NCBI GenBank assembly: GCA_905233625.1
Contig: CAJOFJ010000005.1
Span: forward strand, 126,119 to 190,118
Direction of reading: 5' to 3'
Source: an uncultured Bacteroidales bacterium
GTDB lineage: Bacteria > Bacteroidota > Bacteroidia > Bacteroidales > WCHB1-69
Length of the DNA: 64,000 nt
A model generated the notes under the pieces. That model ran no database searches and was not told where the DNA came from. It saw nothing but the letters and a program-made list of their open reading frames with translations. Positions 48,970-57,360 of this stretch are shown piece after piece. The translations under genes were made by a program, and so were the position numbers. Each line of letters opens with the position of its first letter. Within the stretch, counting starts at the first letter, position 1.

Positions 48970-49641
48970 ATGAAATCGCTGACCCTTTTCAGCATTCCGG
49001 CTATTTATATCTTTATTCCCATAGCCCTGATACTGCCAAGAATTCCCGTGGTCGGCAAATTCTTCAATATCATCAACACCGCCATCCACGAGTTCGGACA
49101 TGCGCTGATGGCTTTGATCATGCAGGGCAAGGTTCACAAGATAGAGTTGATGCGAGACACTTCAGGCAGCACAGTCACCCAATGCCCCACCACCTTGGGC
49201 AATATCATGGTCTCCATTGCGGGCTATCCCTTTGCCGCCTTTGCCGGCTGGTTTTGCTGCTACCTCAACGAAGTCGGATATCAGAAAGGTCTCGTCATCG
49301 GCCTCTCCATATTAATGGTCGTAATGCTGATTTTCTGGATTAGAAACTGGTACGGTTTTATCTGGATTATCCTATTCTGCGCCCTTAATGCCTGGCTATT
49401 ATACACTGACAATCAACAATATATTAATATTGCCGCTTTGTTTTATGCCATCGTGGTAATGATTGAGGCCGTTTCCTCCTCCTTTATCCTGCTGGTACTC
49501 AGCATCAAGGATGGGCATTCAGCTGGCGATGCCACCAACCTTGCCAAATTCACCCATATTCCAGCATTCATCTGGGCACTGTTTTTTTTAGCGTTTTCCT
49601 GCTGGATGGGGTATAAATGCGTGCTATTCTTCATGGCGTGA
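48970..49641 (+). CDS. M50B-like membrane metallopeptidase
   Basis: Multi-pass membrane protein of 223 residues with the zinc motif AIHEFGHALMALIMQGKVH near residue 38 inside a hydrophobic region. It has five to six further hydrophobic segments (VSIAGYPFAAFAGWFCCYL, FYAIVVMIEAVSSSFILLVL). This fits the M50B-like family (PF13398), related to site-2 proteases but without an obvious PDZ domain. The second catalytic motif (N/DxxPxxxxDG) is not clear, so it may not be an active protease. Probably cotranscribed with the PBP1A gene. Confidence 0.7.
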   Translation: MKSLTLFSIPAIYIFIPIALILPRIPVVGKFFNIINTAIHEFGHALMALIMQGKVHKIELMRDTSGSTVTQCPTTLGNIMVSIAGYPFAAFAGWFCCYLNEVGYQKGLVIGLSILMVVMLIFWIRNWYGFIWIILFCALNAWLLYTDNQQYINIAALFYAIVVMIEAVSSSFILLVLSIKDGHSAGDATNLAKFTHIPAFIWALFFLAFSCWMGYKCVLFFMA

Positions 49642-49709
49642 AAAGGAGACGCAAACGGAGCATCTATACAAATTTTTTATTCATCTTTATGCAATTCGAG
49701 AATTTTGTA

Positions 49710-49717
49710 TAAATTTG
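49710..49717 (+). promoter_or_regulatory. -7 box (TAAATTTG) for the Kelch/AraC gene
   Basis: TAnnTTTG 25 bp upstream of the ATG at 49743. Confidence 0.65.
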
Positions 49718-49742
49718 CACTTGTAAAGAACAATTATACCAA

Positions 49743-51437
49743 ATGGTATTATTAATACTCTTTCTAATAGCCTCAATCCCCCTGTTGGCGGAACCGCCGG
49801 CAGGAGATACGCTTTTGAGGCAGGAGGTGCTGAAAGCGGAACGTTTAGCAGACATGCACATAGCTCGTGCCGGCCATACTGTTTTCTACGCTGGCGGAGA
49901 ATTGACAGTAGTGGGCGGACACACCACAGGCTTTGTGCTCACTCCCACCGCCGAATACTATAGCGGCGGCAAGTGGCATCAAATTTCCACCGTTTATCCC
50001 CACGACAACGGCCTATCGGTAGTACTCGATGATGGCCAGCGGGTGCTTTTGGCTGGAGGACACGAAAAGAACCTGGGCATAGGCCAGCGATACGAGGCGG
50101 AAATGTACAACACCGTATCGCATACCTTTGAAGGCTTCGGCTGCACGGACCGCAACAGGGCTTTCGCCCAAGGCGTGGAACTGGACAACGGACAGGTACT
50201 CATCAGCGGCAACCACAAAGGCAACGATGGCTTCGAAATGTTTGATGGAAAGAAAAACTTCAGACACATAAAAGACGTATGCACTTGGCGCAGCGCACCC
50301 TACGTGCTGCCTATCGCCGAGGACAACGCCATCGTGTTCGGTAGCGTCTGGAGGAACCAGCGTTTCGAACCCTGCGACACCGTTGAACGACTGAAAGGCG
50401 AGCCTTTCTGTATTCCTTTACTGAAAGAATGGATGCCCTTGCTATTCTGTCAATACAGTCATGCGCAAGCGGCCTTCATCGGCAACAAAGCCAAAGGTGA
50501 TTACACCTACCTTATAGCCGCCATGAATCTTGATGGCGAAATGGCCTTTATCCATATTCACGACACGGTCTTTTCGCTATTGCCCACATCATGCCCCATT
50601 CCGACAACGACAAAGTGGGGACAAATAAAATATCAAAGCACCTCTGTTGCCGACACCCAAGCCCACCGCACATATTTAGTGGGCACTGATACTACAGGAA
50701 GAGTCTATGTGGTAGCTGTAGAATATGACCAAATTCCGGCTCCCGTCACGCTATATTATACTACCCTCCTGACCGAGTTCGGCAACACCACACCCATACT
50801 GACTCCTGACGGCGACCTCATCGTCACCGGAGGCATCACCAATGACAACTTCTCGCCTTTTGCCTCAGTGTGGTTGCTGCATACAGGCCAGAACAACACA
50901 ACGGCAAGCACCGCTACACTTTCAAAACACCTCTTGTGGTGGCTACTTGGCGGACTACTGATTGCAATTTTTGCAGTCGTGTCTCTTCGAATCCGCAAGG
51001 GCAAAAAAGACACGCTGCCACTTTCCGAAGAAGCCGAAAAGCTCAAAAAAACGGAAAACACAGAATCAGAGGAAAATCTACCAGCCGACAACAGCTGCAA
51101 AGAACTGATGGAACGCATTATCCGACTCATGGAGGCCGAACACCCTTATCTGAACCCCAAGCTAAAGCTGAGCGATATTGCCGATACTCTCGGAGTGCAT
51201 CGTAACACAGTATCGGCCTGCATCAACTCTCAGCAAGGTTGCACTTTCAGCCAGTTTATCAACGACTACCGTTTAAGGCACGCCCAAAAGTTGTTACTCG
51301 AGACCACCGATATGAAAATGTATACCGTGGGCATGGAGTCGGGCTTTGCCAACGAGCGTTCGTTTTTCCGTTCGTTCAAAGCCGCCACAGGGCTGACACC
51401 CAAAGAGTGGAAAGACCAACAGCGCAAGAAGCTCTAA
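49743..51437 (+). CDS. Membrane-spanning AraC-type regulator with a periplasmic Kelch-like sensor
   Basis: Predicted one-component transmembrane transcription factor of 564 residues. Order: signal sequence (LLILFLIASIPLLA, 1-16); periplasmic part about 20-390 with Kelch-like strands (AGGELTVVGGH, DDGQRVLLAGGH, LDNGQVLISGN, TPDGDLIVTGG) suggesting a beta-propeller; one transmembrane helix at 397-414 (LLWWLLGGLLIAIFAVVSL); Glu/Lys-rich linker; and an AraC DNA-binding domain at 454-560 (LKLSDIADTLGVHRNTVSACI, MESGFANERSFFRSFKAATG). It would sense an extracytoplasmic signal and bind DNA from the membrane. The next operon encodes three exported proteins and is a plausible target. It ends in a strong terminator. 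Confidence 0.8.
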   Translation: MVLLILFLIASIPLLAEPPAGDTLLRQEVLKAERLADMHIARAGHTVFYAGGELTVVGGHTTGFVLTPTAEYYSGGKWHQISTVYPHDNGLSVVLDDGQRVLLAGGHEKNLGIGQRYEAEMYNTVSHTFEGFGCTDRNRAFAQGVELDNGQVLISGNHKGNDGFEMFDGKKNFRHIKDVCTWRSAPYVLPIAEDNAIVFGSVWRNQRFEPCDTVERLKGEPFCIPLLKEWMPLLFCQYSHAQAAFIGNKAKGDYTYLIAAMNLDGEMAFIHIHDTVFSLLPTSCPIPTTTKWGQIKYQSTSVADTQAHRTYLVGTDTTGRVYVVAVEYDQIPAPVTLYYTTLLTEFGNTTPILTPDGDLIVTGGITNDNFSPFASVWLLHTGQNNTTASTATLSKHLLWWLLGGLLIAIFAVVSLRIRKGKKDTLPLSEEAEKLKKTENTESEENLPADNSCKELMERIIRLMEAEHPYLNPKLKLSDIADTLGVHRNTVSACINSQQGCTFSQFINDYRLRHAQKLLLETTDMKMYTVGMESGFANERSFFRSFKAATGLTPKEWKDQQRKKL

Positions 51438-51464
51438 TATCCAAAGACGGATAAAATACCCATA

Positions 51465-51500
51465 ACGACTGACATTTTACAAAATGTCAGTCGTTTCTTG
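51465..51500 (+). terminator. Terminator of the Kelch/AraC gene
   Basis: A 14-bp perfect stem, ACGACTGACATTTT / AAAATGTCAGTCGT, is followed by TTCTTGTTT. It separates the regulator gene from the following promoter. Confidence 0.75.
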
Positions 51501-51532
51501 TTTACCACAGAATCCGTAGTATTGTTTTTCGC

Positions 51533-51540
51533 TAACTTTG
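51533..51540 (+). promoter_or_regulatory. -7 box (TAACTTTG) for the FSMP/beta-helix/T9SS operon
   Basis: TAnnTTTG 37 bp upstream of the ATG at 51578. Confidence 0.7.
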
Positions 51541-51577
51541 CATATTAAATAATTTTACACCTTTAAAACAAACAACT

Positions 51578-52378
51578 ATGAAGAAAATCCTTTCAATCTT
51601 GATGATTTCCCTGCTGGCAGGAGCAATGCTATTAACCGCCTGCAAGAAAGACGAAACCAATAATAATAATTCAGAGACACCTGGTGGAGGCACAGAGACA
51701 CAACCCACAGGCACCATCGAGAACAACGTGGTGACGGATATCGACGGCAACGTCTATAATGGTGTATGGTTGAATGGCAAGCTGTGGATGAAGGAGAACC
51801 TGCGCACCACAAGATATGCCGACGGCAGCGCCATTCCTGTAGCCGCCTCGGTTGAAACAACAAGTCCGACAGAACCCTACCGCTATGCGCCCAACAACGA
51901 CGAAAGCAATGTGTCTTCATACGGATGGTTATACAATTGGCCGGCTACAGTGCATGGAGCAAGCAGTGGTGTGGTACAGGGTGCCTGCCCCAACGGCTGG
52001 CATGTGCCTAGTACTGGCGAATGGGAGGATATGACCGAACATTTGATCCAACAAGAAGAATACTTGTGCAATGGTGGTCTTGCACAAGCAATGTGCAACA
52101 CTTGGGCTTGGGAACCCATGGACTTCCCGCATGCCTGTCTGCCTGGTACAGACTTAATGTCCAATAATGCCACCGGCTTCTCCGCCCTTCCCGCTGGTGC
52201 TGTCACCGATAATCCCAACATGCTTCCTTTAGGTTATAATGCCATGTTTTGGTGCTCTACTAGCGGTGGTGGGGAAGTTGCTTGGTCGCGCAGCATAGGT
52301 TACACCTATTGGCATATCGGCTCTTCCGCCGGTGATTATAAAGGCAACGGCTACTCTGTGCGCTGCGTCCGCAATTAA
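51578..52378 (+). CDS. FSMP-domain lipoprotein
   Basis: Surface-type lipoprotein of 266 residues. The signal (LMISLLAGAMLLTACKKDE) has a lipobox, then an Asn/Thr/Gly-rich linker, then an FSMP domain (TIGR02145 type): VTDIDGNVYNGVWLNGKLWM, LRTTRYADGSAIP, CPNGWHVPSTGEWEDM, NATGFSALPAGAV and the terminal GYSVRCVRN. The domain resembles formylglycine-enzyme/C-type-lectin folds and is commonly surface-exposed; ligands are unknown. It is the first gene of a three-gene operon behind its own promoter. Confidence 0.85.
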   Translation: MKKILSILMISLLAGAMLLTACKKDETNNNNSETPGGGTETQPTGTIENNVVTDIDGNVYNGVWLNGKLWMKENLRTTRYADGSAIPVAASVETTSPTEPYRYAPNNDESNVSSYGWLYNWPATVHGASSGVVQGACPNGWHVPSTGEWEDMTEHLIQQEEYLCNGGLAQAMCNTWAWEPMDFPHACLPGTDLMSNNATGFSALPAGAVTDNPNMLPLGYNAMFWCSTSGGGEVAWSRSIGYTYWHIGSSAGDYKGNGYSVRCVRN

Positions 52379-52439
52379 TCAAATTATCAACATTCAATAA
52401 CAGTAAACAACAACAGTATTAATTCAAATATCACGTATC

Positions 52440-53468
52440 ATGAAAAAACTTTTCGCAGTAATGATTGCATTGTGTTGCTTCGCATGGGCACAAGCACAAA
52501 CTCCTATCGCCATGCTGATCCACGACAGCAATATAACCCCCTACTATGGCAGCAACGCCCTGATTGACGCATATAACGATGCACAAAACGGCGATATCAT
52601 CAACCTCTCACCCGGTGTCTTCAACAACGTTGAAGTCAGAAAGTCACTCACCATCCGTGGTGCAGGCATGATGACCGACACCACAGCTGGTACTCTTCCC
52701 ACCATCATCAGCGGCAGCAAAAAAATCCATAACCCCGACACCGGTCTAACCATGACTTTTGAAGGTCTTTATTTTGAGGATGAACTCTATATGGATGGTA
52801 TTTATCATACCTACTTCAACAAATGCTATATCAATAGGTTCACATCCCCATTTTATGGCGGTGGAGATATTCATGGTGGCACTTTCACCCATTGCATCAT
52901 CCGTGAAATCAGGGGCAACTGGCTTACAAACTGCCATTTCTTCAACAGTGTGGTTCGTGATATCATGTCAGGAAATGGCATTGATTTTGGAGGCAGCGAT
53001 GGCACATCCGTATTCGACCACTGTGTCATCCAGTTGAGAAGATGTGAAGGAATAGACAAAATCCACTCCACCAACAGTATTTTATTGCTTGAAAATCCTA
53101 ACGACACCATCAGTATTGCCGCCACCTGTGATAATCATCAGTACTGCATCGGCATCATGAGCTGGCATGACGGATTTTTTGTTCCGTCTTCGTATGCAAG
53201 CGGCCACAATCTGCACAATTATGTTTGGACCTATCAAGTATTTGAGGGTTTCGACCGCGATGTTACTGTCTTTGCCAACTACCATCTTGCCAGCAATAGT
53301 GGAGCCGATTTATTGTTAGGCAACGACAACTCCCAAATCGGCATCTATGGTGGCAACATGCCTTTCAACCCATGCATAGCCAATCCAGGTGTAGGTCGTA
53401 TCACCGTGGGCGGACAGACCAACCAACAGGGACAGCTTCCCATCAATATCCAATTCATCAACCAGTAA
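52440..53468 (+). CDS. Exported parallel beta-helix protein
   Basis: Exported protein of 342 residues with signal MKKLFAVMIALCCFAWAQAQ. The mature part is built of short repeated strands (GDIINLSPGVFNNVEVRKSL, GGTFTHCIIREIRGNWLTNC, FFNSVVRDIMSGNGIDFGG), typical of right-handed beta-helix proteins of the pectate-lyase/NosD type. It has no lipobox and no C-terminal sorting domain, and no catalytic residues can be assigned. It lies 61 bp after the FSMP gene and 12 bp before the sorting-domain gene, so the three are probably one operon. Confidence 0.75.
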   Translation: MKKLFAVMIALCCFAWAQAQTPIAMLIHDSNITPYYGSNALIDAYNDAQNGDIINLSPGVFNNVEVRKSLTIRGAGMMTDTTAGTLPTIISGSKKIHNPDTGLTMTFEGLYFEDELYMDGIYHTYFNKCYINRFTSPFYGGGDIHGGTFTHCIIREIRGNWLTNCHFFNSVVRDIMSGNGIDFGGSDGTSVFDHCVIQLRRCEGIDKIHSTNSILLLENPNDTISIAATCDNHQYCIGIMSWHDGFFVPSSYASGHNLHNYVWTYQVFEGFDRDVTVFANYHLASNSGADLLLGNDNSQIGIYGGNMPFNPCIANPGVGRITVGGQTNQQGQLPINIQFINQ

Positions 53469-53480
53469 ATCCAATCCGTT

Positions 53481-54578
53481 ATGAAACGATTGCTATTTTT
53501 CATTAGCGGATGGCTGCTCTGCGGAGCCTTGTCGGCCCAAAATATCACCCAATATGAGTATTGGTACGACTATGACTATGCCAGCCGACAGAGTTTCACT
53601 CTTGTTGACGGCAATACACTGATTGACGCCTCCATGCTGAAAGCCGGTCCACATGTTCTCTCCCTGTTCTGCCAGATTGACTCCTACACCCGCGTACAGC
53701 AATTTCTGTTTTACCATCATCCGAATCTTGCCACAACAGGAGGTTCTTGTCTCTATTGGTTTGACAACGACGTAAGCACTTCCACCAATATACCCCTGGC
53801 CAACGGTTCCTTTCTGGTGGATGCCTCTATGCTGAGCCCCGGATTACATCAATTTAACTTAACCTATAGCATACATTTTGAACTCCACTTGGAAAGTTTC
53901 ATGTTTTACAAGATGCCTGAAACCCCGATAGCCACTGCCCTCACCTTCCACTACCGTGTGGATGGCGGCGAGTTCCAGACTGAAACAGTCACCGCCCAGG
54001 GCGCAATGGTTCCCCTCAATCTCGACATGAACGACTTAACGGAAGGCACCCACACCATCGAGCATTACATCACCAACGGCAACAATGACGTGCTCTCGCC
54101 CTTACAGTCCGACCAGTTTGTGCGCACCCACATCACCCAGTACTACACACTGACCTTGCTGGTCAACGATGAAAACATGGGGTACACGGTGGGTGGCGGG
54201 GTTCACGCCGATGATGAGCTGGTATCTTTTGAAGCCACCCCATACAATGGTTTTATCTTCGACCACTGGAACGACAACGTGACCACCAACCCTCGTGAGA
54301 TTATGCTCACCTGCGACACCACCTTCACCGCCTACTTCGAAATTGAGGATGGAGTAGAGGACTATACCACGGGAAAAATTCTAGTATATAGCCACCATGG
54401 CAATATCATTGCCAACTTCGACACCCCCATGCCTGTATGGGTTTACGACATGAGTGGCAAACTGTTGGTTAGCCGCCCCGCAGATGGCTCAACCAGTTTC
54501 TCTATTCCCATGTCCACTGGCGTTTATTTGGTAAAAGCAGGCGATGTCTATGTTAAAAAAGTTGTAATAACGGAATAA
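53481..54578 (+). CDS. Exported protein with a type IX secretion sorting domain
   Basis: Exported protein of 365 residues. Signal LLFFISGWLLCGALSAQ. The N-terminal half has two similar modules (QYEYWYDYDYASRQSF...LIDASMLKAGPHVL and SCLYWFDNDVSTSTN...LVDASMLSPGLHQF). A middle beta domain (YTLTLLVNDENMGYTVGGG, FEATPYNGFIFDHWND) resembles bacterial repeat domains. The C-terminal 75 residues (ILVYSHHGNIIAN, VWVYDMSGKLLV, TGVYLVKAGDVYVKKVVI) form a type-A T9SS sorting domain. It should therefore be exported to the cell surface by the T9SS. Last gene of the operon. Confidence 0.82.
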   Translation: MKRLLFFISGWLLCGALSAQNITQYEYWYDYDYASRQSFTLVDGNTLIDASMLKAGPHVLSLFCQIDSYTRVQQFLFYHHPNLATTGGSCLYWFDNDVSTSTNIPLANGSFLVDASMLSPGLHQFNLTYSIHFELHLESFMFYKMPETPIATALTFHYRVDGGEFQTETVTAQGAMVPLNLDMNDLTEGTHTIEHYITNGNNDVLSPLQSDQFVRTHITQYYTLTLLVNDENMGYTVGGGVHADDELVSFEATPYNGFIFDHWNDNVTTNPREIMLTCDTTFTAYFEIEDGVEDYTTGKILVYSHHGNIIANFDTPMPVWVYDMSGKLLVSRPADGSTSFSIPMSTGVYLVKAGDVYVKKVVITE

Positions 54579-54602
54579 GAAGACGTTTTTTTGGAACATA
54601 AC

Positions 54603-54646
54603 AAATCCCAAGTTGGAGGAATTCCTGCGGCTTGGGATTTATCATT
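54603..54646 (+). terminator. Terminator of the FSMP/beta-helix/T9SS operon
   Basis: AAATCCCAAG...CTTGGGATTT forms a 10-bp perfect stem with an 18-nt loop followed by ATCATTT. The hairpin GACGCAAT-ga-ATTGCGTC lies just downstream. Confidence 0.6.
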
Positions 54647-54676
54647 TACGGGCTGCGGACGCAATGAATTGCGTCC

Positions 54677-54718
54677 CTACTGACCACTGACCACTGACTA
54701 CTGACCACTGGCACCTAA
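54677..54718. repeat. Heptamer array between convergent operons
   Basis: CTACTGA, CCACTGA, CCACTGA, CTACTGA, CCACTGG, CACCTAA in one phase, ending 1 bp before the stop of the minus-strand methyltransferase gene. Confidence 0.82.
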
Positions 54719-54719
54719 A

Positions 54720-55427
54720 TTACCGACCTAAAACAAAGACTGTCGGTTTCTTGTGCAGATCGATTTGGTCCTTGCGCCAGCGAGCTACGGACTGTGATTT
54801 CAGGAACTGCTCGTCGGTGGCCATATTGCAGGCAATGCAAAGACGTGTGTCTGGCTTGCACACCCGCAGAATGGACTGGAACAAATGATTGTTTCGATAC
54901 GGTGTCTCAATAAACAGCTGTGTCTGGTTGTACTTGATGACCAAGTTTTCCAAGGTTTTCAGGCGCTCTTCCCGTCTATCCTGCTCCACTGGCAGATAAC
55001 CGTTGAAGGCAAAGTTTTGACCATTGAAGCCAGAGCCCATCAATGCCAGCACGATGGAGTTAGGGCCGACAAGCGGCACCACATCTATGCCCAGCTGATG
55101 CGCCTTCGCCACCACCACATTGCCCGGGTCGGCGATACAAGGCGTGCCCGCATCCGACATCAGGCCCACATTTTTTCCTTCCTCGCAACAACGCAGGTAG
55201 TCGTTCAAATCCACTCCCTGGGTATGTTCATTCAAGAGGAAAAACTCCAAGTCATCGATGGCTTTTTGCAAGCCCAGTTTCTTCAGAAAGCGACGGCCCG
55301 TGCGCAGGTCCTCGACAATATAGACATCAATGCTGTTGATAATCTCGGCATTGAAACGGGGGAAGAGAAAGTCGAAATCCTTCTCGCCTAAAGAAGAGGG
55401 AATGAGATATAAGCGGCCTTTGTCCAT
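54720..55427 (-). CDS. RsmI-like SAM-dependent methyltransferase
   Basis: Tetrapyrrole-methylase-fold enzyme related to RsmI, which 2'-O-methylates C1402 of 16S rRNA. ATG 55427 (MDKGRLYLIPSSLGE) follows the upstream stop by one base. Blocks are NVGLMSDAGTPCIADPGNVVV (SAM site), VVPLVGPNSIVLALMGSGF and TQLFIETPYRNNHLF. 235 residues, shorter than RsmI (about 280), matching the Bacteroidetes-type paralogue. It is the last gene of the run that begins with hutU. Confidence 0.78.
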   Translation of the reverse strand: MDKGRLYLIPSSLGEKDFDFLFPRFNAEIINSIDVYIVEDLRTGRRFLKKLGLQKAIDDLEFFLLNEHTQGVDLNDYLRCCEEGKNVGLMSDAGTPCIADPGNVVVAKAHQLGIDVVPLVGPNSIVLALMGSGFNGQNFAFNGYLPVEQDRREERLKTLENLVIKYNQTQLFIETPYRNNHLFQSILRVCKPDTRLCIACNMATDEQFLKSQSVARWRKDQIDLHKKPTVFVLGR

Positions 55428-55428
55428 A

Positions 55429-56892
55429 TTAAAATTTAAGATATACATTGCTTCCCACGATTTTCTGCGAGGGAGCGGCAAAAGAAAATGAAATGGCTTT
55501 CAAATCGTTGAGGCAACTTTTGCGAGCAGCATCATTGTCCATCTGCTTTTTCAAATTATCATTCTGATTGAAAAAGAAAAACGTGCACACCGCATCCGAA
55601 GGGGTATTGGAAGCCGCGAACTTGTACAGATTGCCAGTTTCAACATAGTTCGTGTTCCTCATCAATTTCTTGTAATACTCCAACGTGGTCACCGTGTCGG
55701 CCAACAAATAATAGTCCTTCACCTGCATCATGTACCCATACTTGTCATTACGGAAAAGATATGACAGTTTTTCAGCATAATCAACTGGAAGACAATCATA
55801 TACTGATTTTGGCGTGTTTTTTTGTATCGAATCCGCATCAATTTCTTCGGCAAAGAAAGAAGCGAAGGATGCGGCAGACGTGTCAATCTTCACCGCACAG
55901 TAATGATAGTTGCAACTATCACCGGGCAAGGAAAAGAACACCGACTGCACGGGAGCGAGACGGAGGTAGCTTTCGCTCTCTTCCCCCCAGTTGCGAGCCA
56001 AATCGCGATAATTCTCATCATCCACAATCGTCAATGCCTGAGCCGTGATGGGGACCACACGCTGAGGGAACTCCGAGTTGGCGATACCATTGGCAAACTG
56101 CTGAACACGAGCATTTTCCGTATCCAAATAACCCGAAAGGAACAGCTCCGCATCCGAAAAACGGACCTGATAGGCGCACCATGTAGTCAAATTGGCCAGC
56201 TCGTCAATAAGACCGTCCAAATGTTCATCGGACTTTGTTTTCAAGAATTCGGCATACTTTGACGGATTCATCAACAACCAGTTCTGTTTCACGTTCTTAT
56301 CTACCAATGTGCGCAACTGCCTGAATGCTTTGTCGCTACTCAATCCCTTGGGGTATTTCAGCTGTACGATCGAACGTTTCAGCAGGTCCACATCTTCGGA
56401 AGCGGAAAACACATTGTTGTGAAATACAAACTTAAAATCCTTATAATGAGTGCCATACGAATAAATTTCATAACCTTCAAACTTTACATTATTACGAGGA
56501 TCAATCTGCAAAAGTTTCAGCAAACTCTTGAAATAGCGTTCATCCATACGTGTAGAGAATAAAGGCATGATTTTGTCATCGTTAACAAATCCAGACACCA
56601 AAATAGGTCCATCTTTGCGAGGCATCTTTTCCAGGAAAGACTCATAGCCAGCCAATCCATCCAAAGCAAACAATTCCGTCAGAAACGGCATCAACGAAGC
56701 GGATGTCTTCACAAACTGCTCATTATCATTGATCTCGAAGACAAAAGCCGCATCGGGAGGCACAGTTTCTATCAATGGCCCGTTAGTCTGTCTGAAGAAA
56801 TTGTTGTAAAAGAATATCGACACCAAAATCAGTATGATACCGACTATGGCAGAGGTGATAATCCATCCTTTGGTGTTGTTGGTTACGGTCAT
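55429..56892 (-). CDS. DUF3352-like membrane-anchored protein
   Basis: 487 residues with an N-terminal anchor (GWIITSAIVGIILILVSIFFY, about 8-28) and a long extracytoplasmic part. It has repeated alpha/beta modules starting VPPDAAFVFEINDNEQFVK and a late VCTFFFFNQNDNLKKQM, the general layout of DUF3352 proteins. No enzymatic motif. The function is unknown, possibly in the envelope. It ends one base before the methyltransferase start, implying coupled translation. Its start is separated from the DUF5606 gene by a heptamer array. Confidence 0.6.
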   Translation of the reverse strand: MTVTNNTKGWIITSAIVGIILILVSIFFYNNFFRQTNGPLIETVPPDAAFVFEINDNEQFVKTSASLMPFLTELFALDGLAGYESFLEKMPRKDGPILVSGFVNDDKIMPLFSTRMDERYFKSLLKLLQIDPRNNVKFEGYEIYSYGTHYKDFKFVFHNNVFSASEDVDLLKRSIVQLKYPKGLSSDKAFRQLRTLVDKNVKQNWLLMNPSKYAEFLKTKSDEHLDGLIDELANLTTWCAYQVRFSDAELFLSGYLDTENARVQQFANGIANSEFPQRVVPITAQALTIVDDENYRDLARNWGEESESYLRLAPVQSVFFSLPGDSCNYHYCAVKIDTSAASFASFFAEEIDADSIQKNTPKSVYDCLPVDYAEKLSYLFRNDKYGYMMQVKDYYLLADTVTTLEYYKKLMRNTNYVETGNLYKFAASNTPSDAVCTFFFFNQNDNLKKQMDNDAARKSCLNDLKAISFSFAAPSQKIVGSNVYLKF

Positions 56893-56898
56893 ATTAAT

Positions 56899-56947
56899 AC
56901 AGTTTTCAGGTTACAGGTTACAGGTTACAGGTTTCAGTTTTCGGCTT
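56899..56947. repeat. Heptamer array containing the DUF5606 gene stop
   Basis: ACAGTTT, TCAGGTT, ACAGGTT three times, TCAGTTT, TCGGCTT in one phase. The TGA stop of the minus-strand gene (56934-56936) is in the sixth unit. On the minus strand TAA then recurs every 7 bp, hitting all three frames. Confidence 0.85.
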
Positions 56948-57341
56948 TTTCTTCTTGTTTGTCGTCAATCAACTGTTTTTCAACTAATTGATTATACCAT
57001 AGCACTACTTTCTTCATATTGGAAACATACACTCTTTCGCGATCGTAGTTCGGCAACACTTCGGCGAAATAAGCCTTCAGCGCATTTCCATCGGTCACAT
57101 TCACAGACGATTTTGCACCATTTTCCTTCTTATAAATAGACAACAGCACTTCCTGCAATGGCACATCATCGTCTTCAGTAAATATGGATATATTGTCCAG
57201 TGTGGCCACACCGTCGTTGGGGAATACGGGCAGACGGCTGCCATCTGTCAAAGATTCAACAATAAAACTGTTTTTGTTGTGTGAGAGAAGTCTGAAAAGT
57301 CCACTTTTCCCTGTCACAGATAAAATTTTCGATAAATCCAT
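56934..57341 (-). CDS. DUF5606 family protein
   Basis: Small soluble protein of 135 residues matching DUF5606 as found in Bacteroidetes: it opens MDLSKILSVTGKSGLFRLLS, followed by SFIVESLTDGSRLPVFPNDG, DVPLQEVLLSIYKKE, LKAYFAEVLPNYDRERVYVSNMKK and VLWYNQLVEK, then a charged tail. Function unknown. It lies in the run of minus-strand genes from hutU to the methyltransferase. Its last codons and stop fall in a heptamer array. Confidence 0.82.
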   Translation of the reverse strand: MDLSKILSVTGKSGLFRLLSHNKNSFIVESLTDGSRLPVFPNDGVATLDNISIFTEDDDVPLQEVLLSIYKKENGAKSSVNVTDGNALKAYFAEVLPNYDRERVYVSNMKKVVLWYNQLVEKQLIDDKQEEKAEN

Positions 57342-57360
57342 TGTTTAATTTTTTTGATGA

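Noticed and set aside
48082-49137. 351-aa minus-strand ORF
   Set aside because: Antisense to the PBP1A transpeptidase domain and the M50-like gene start.
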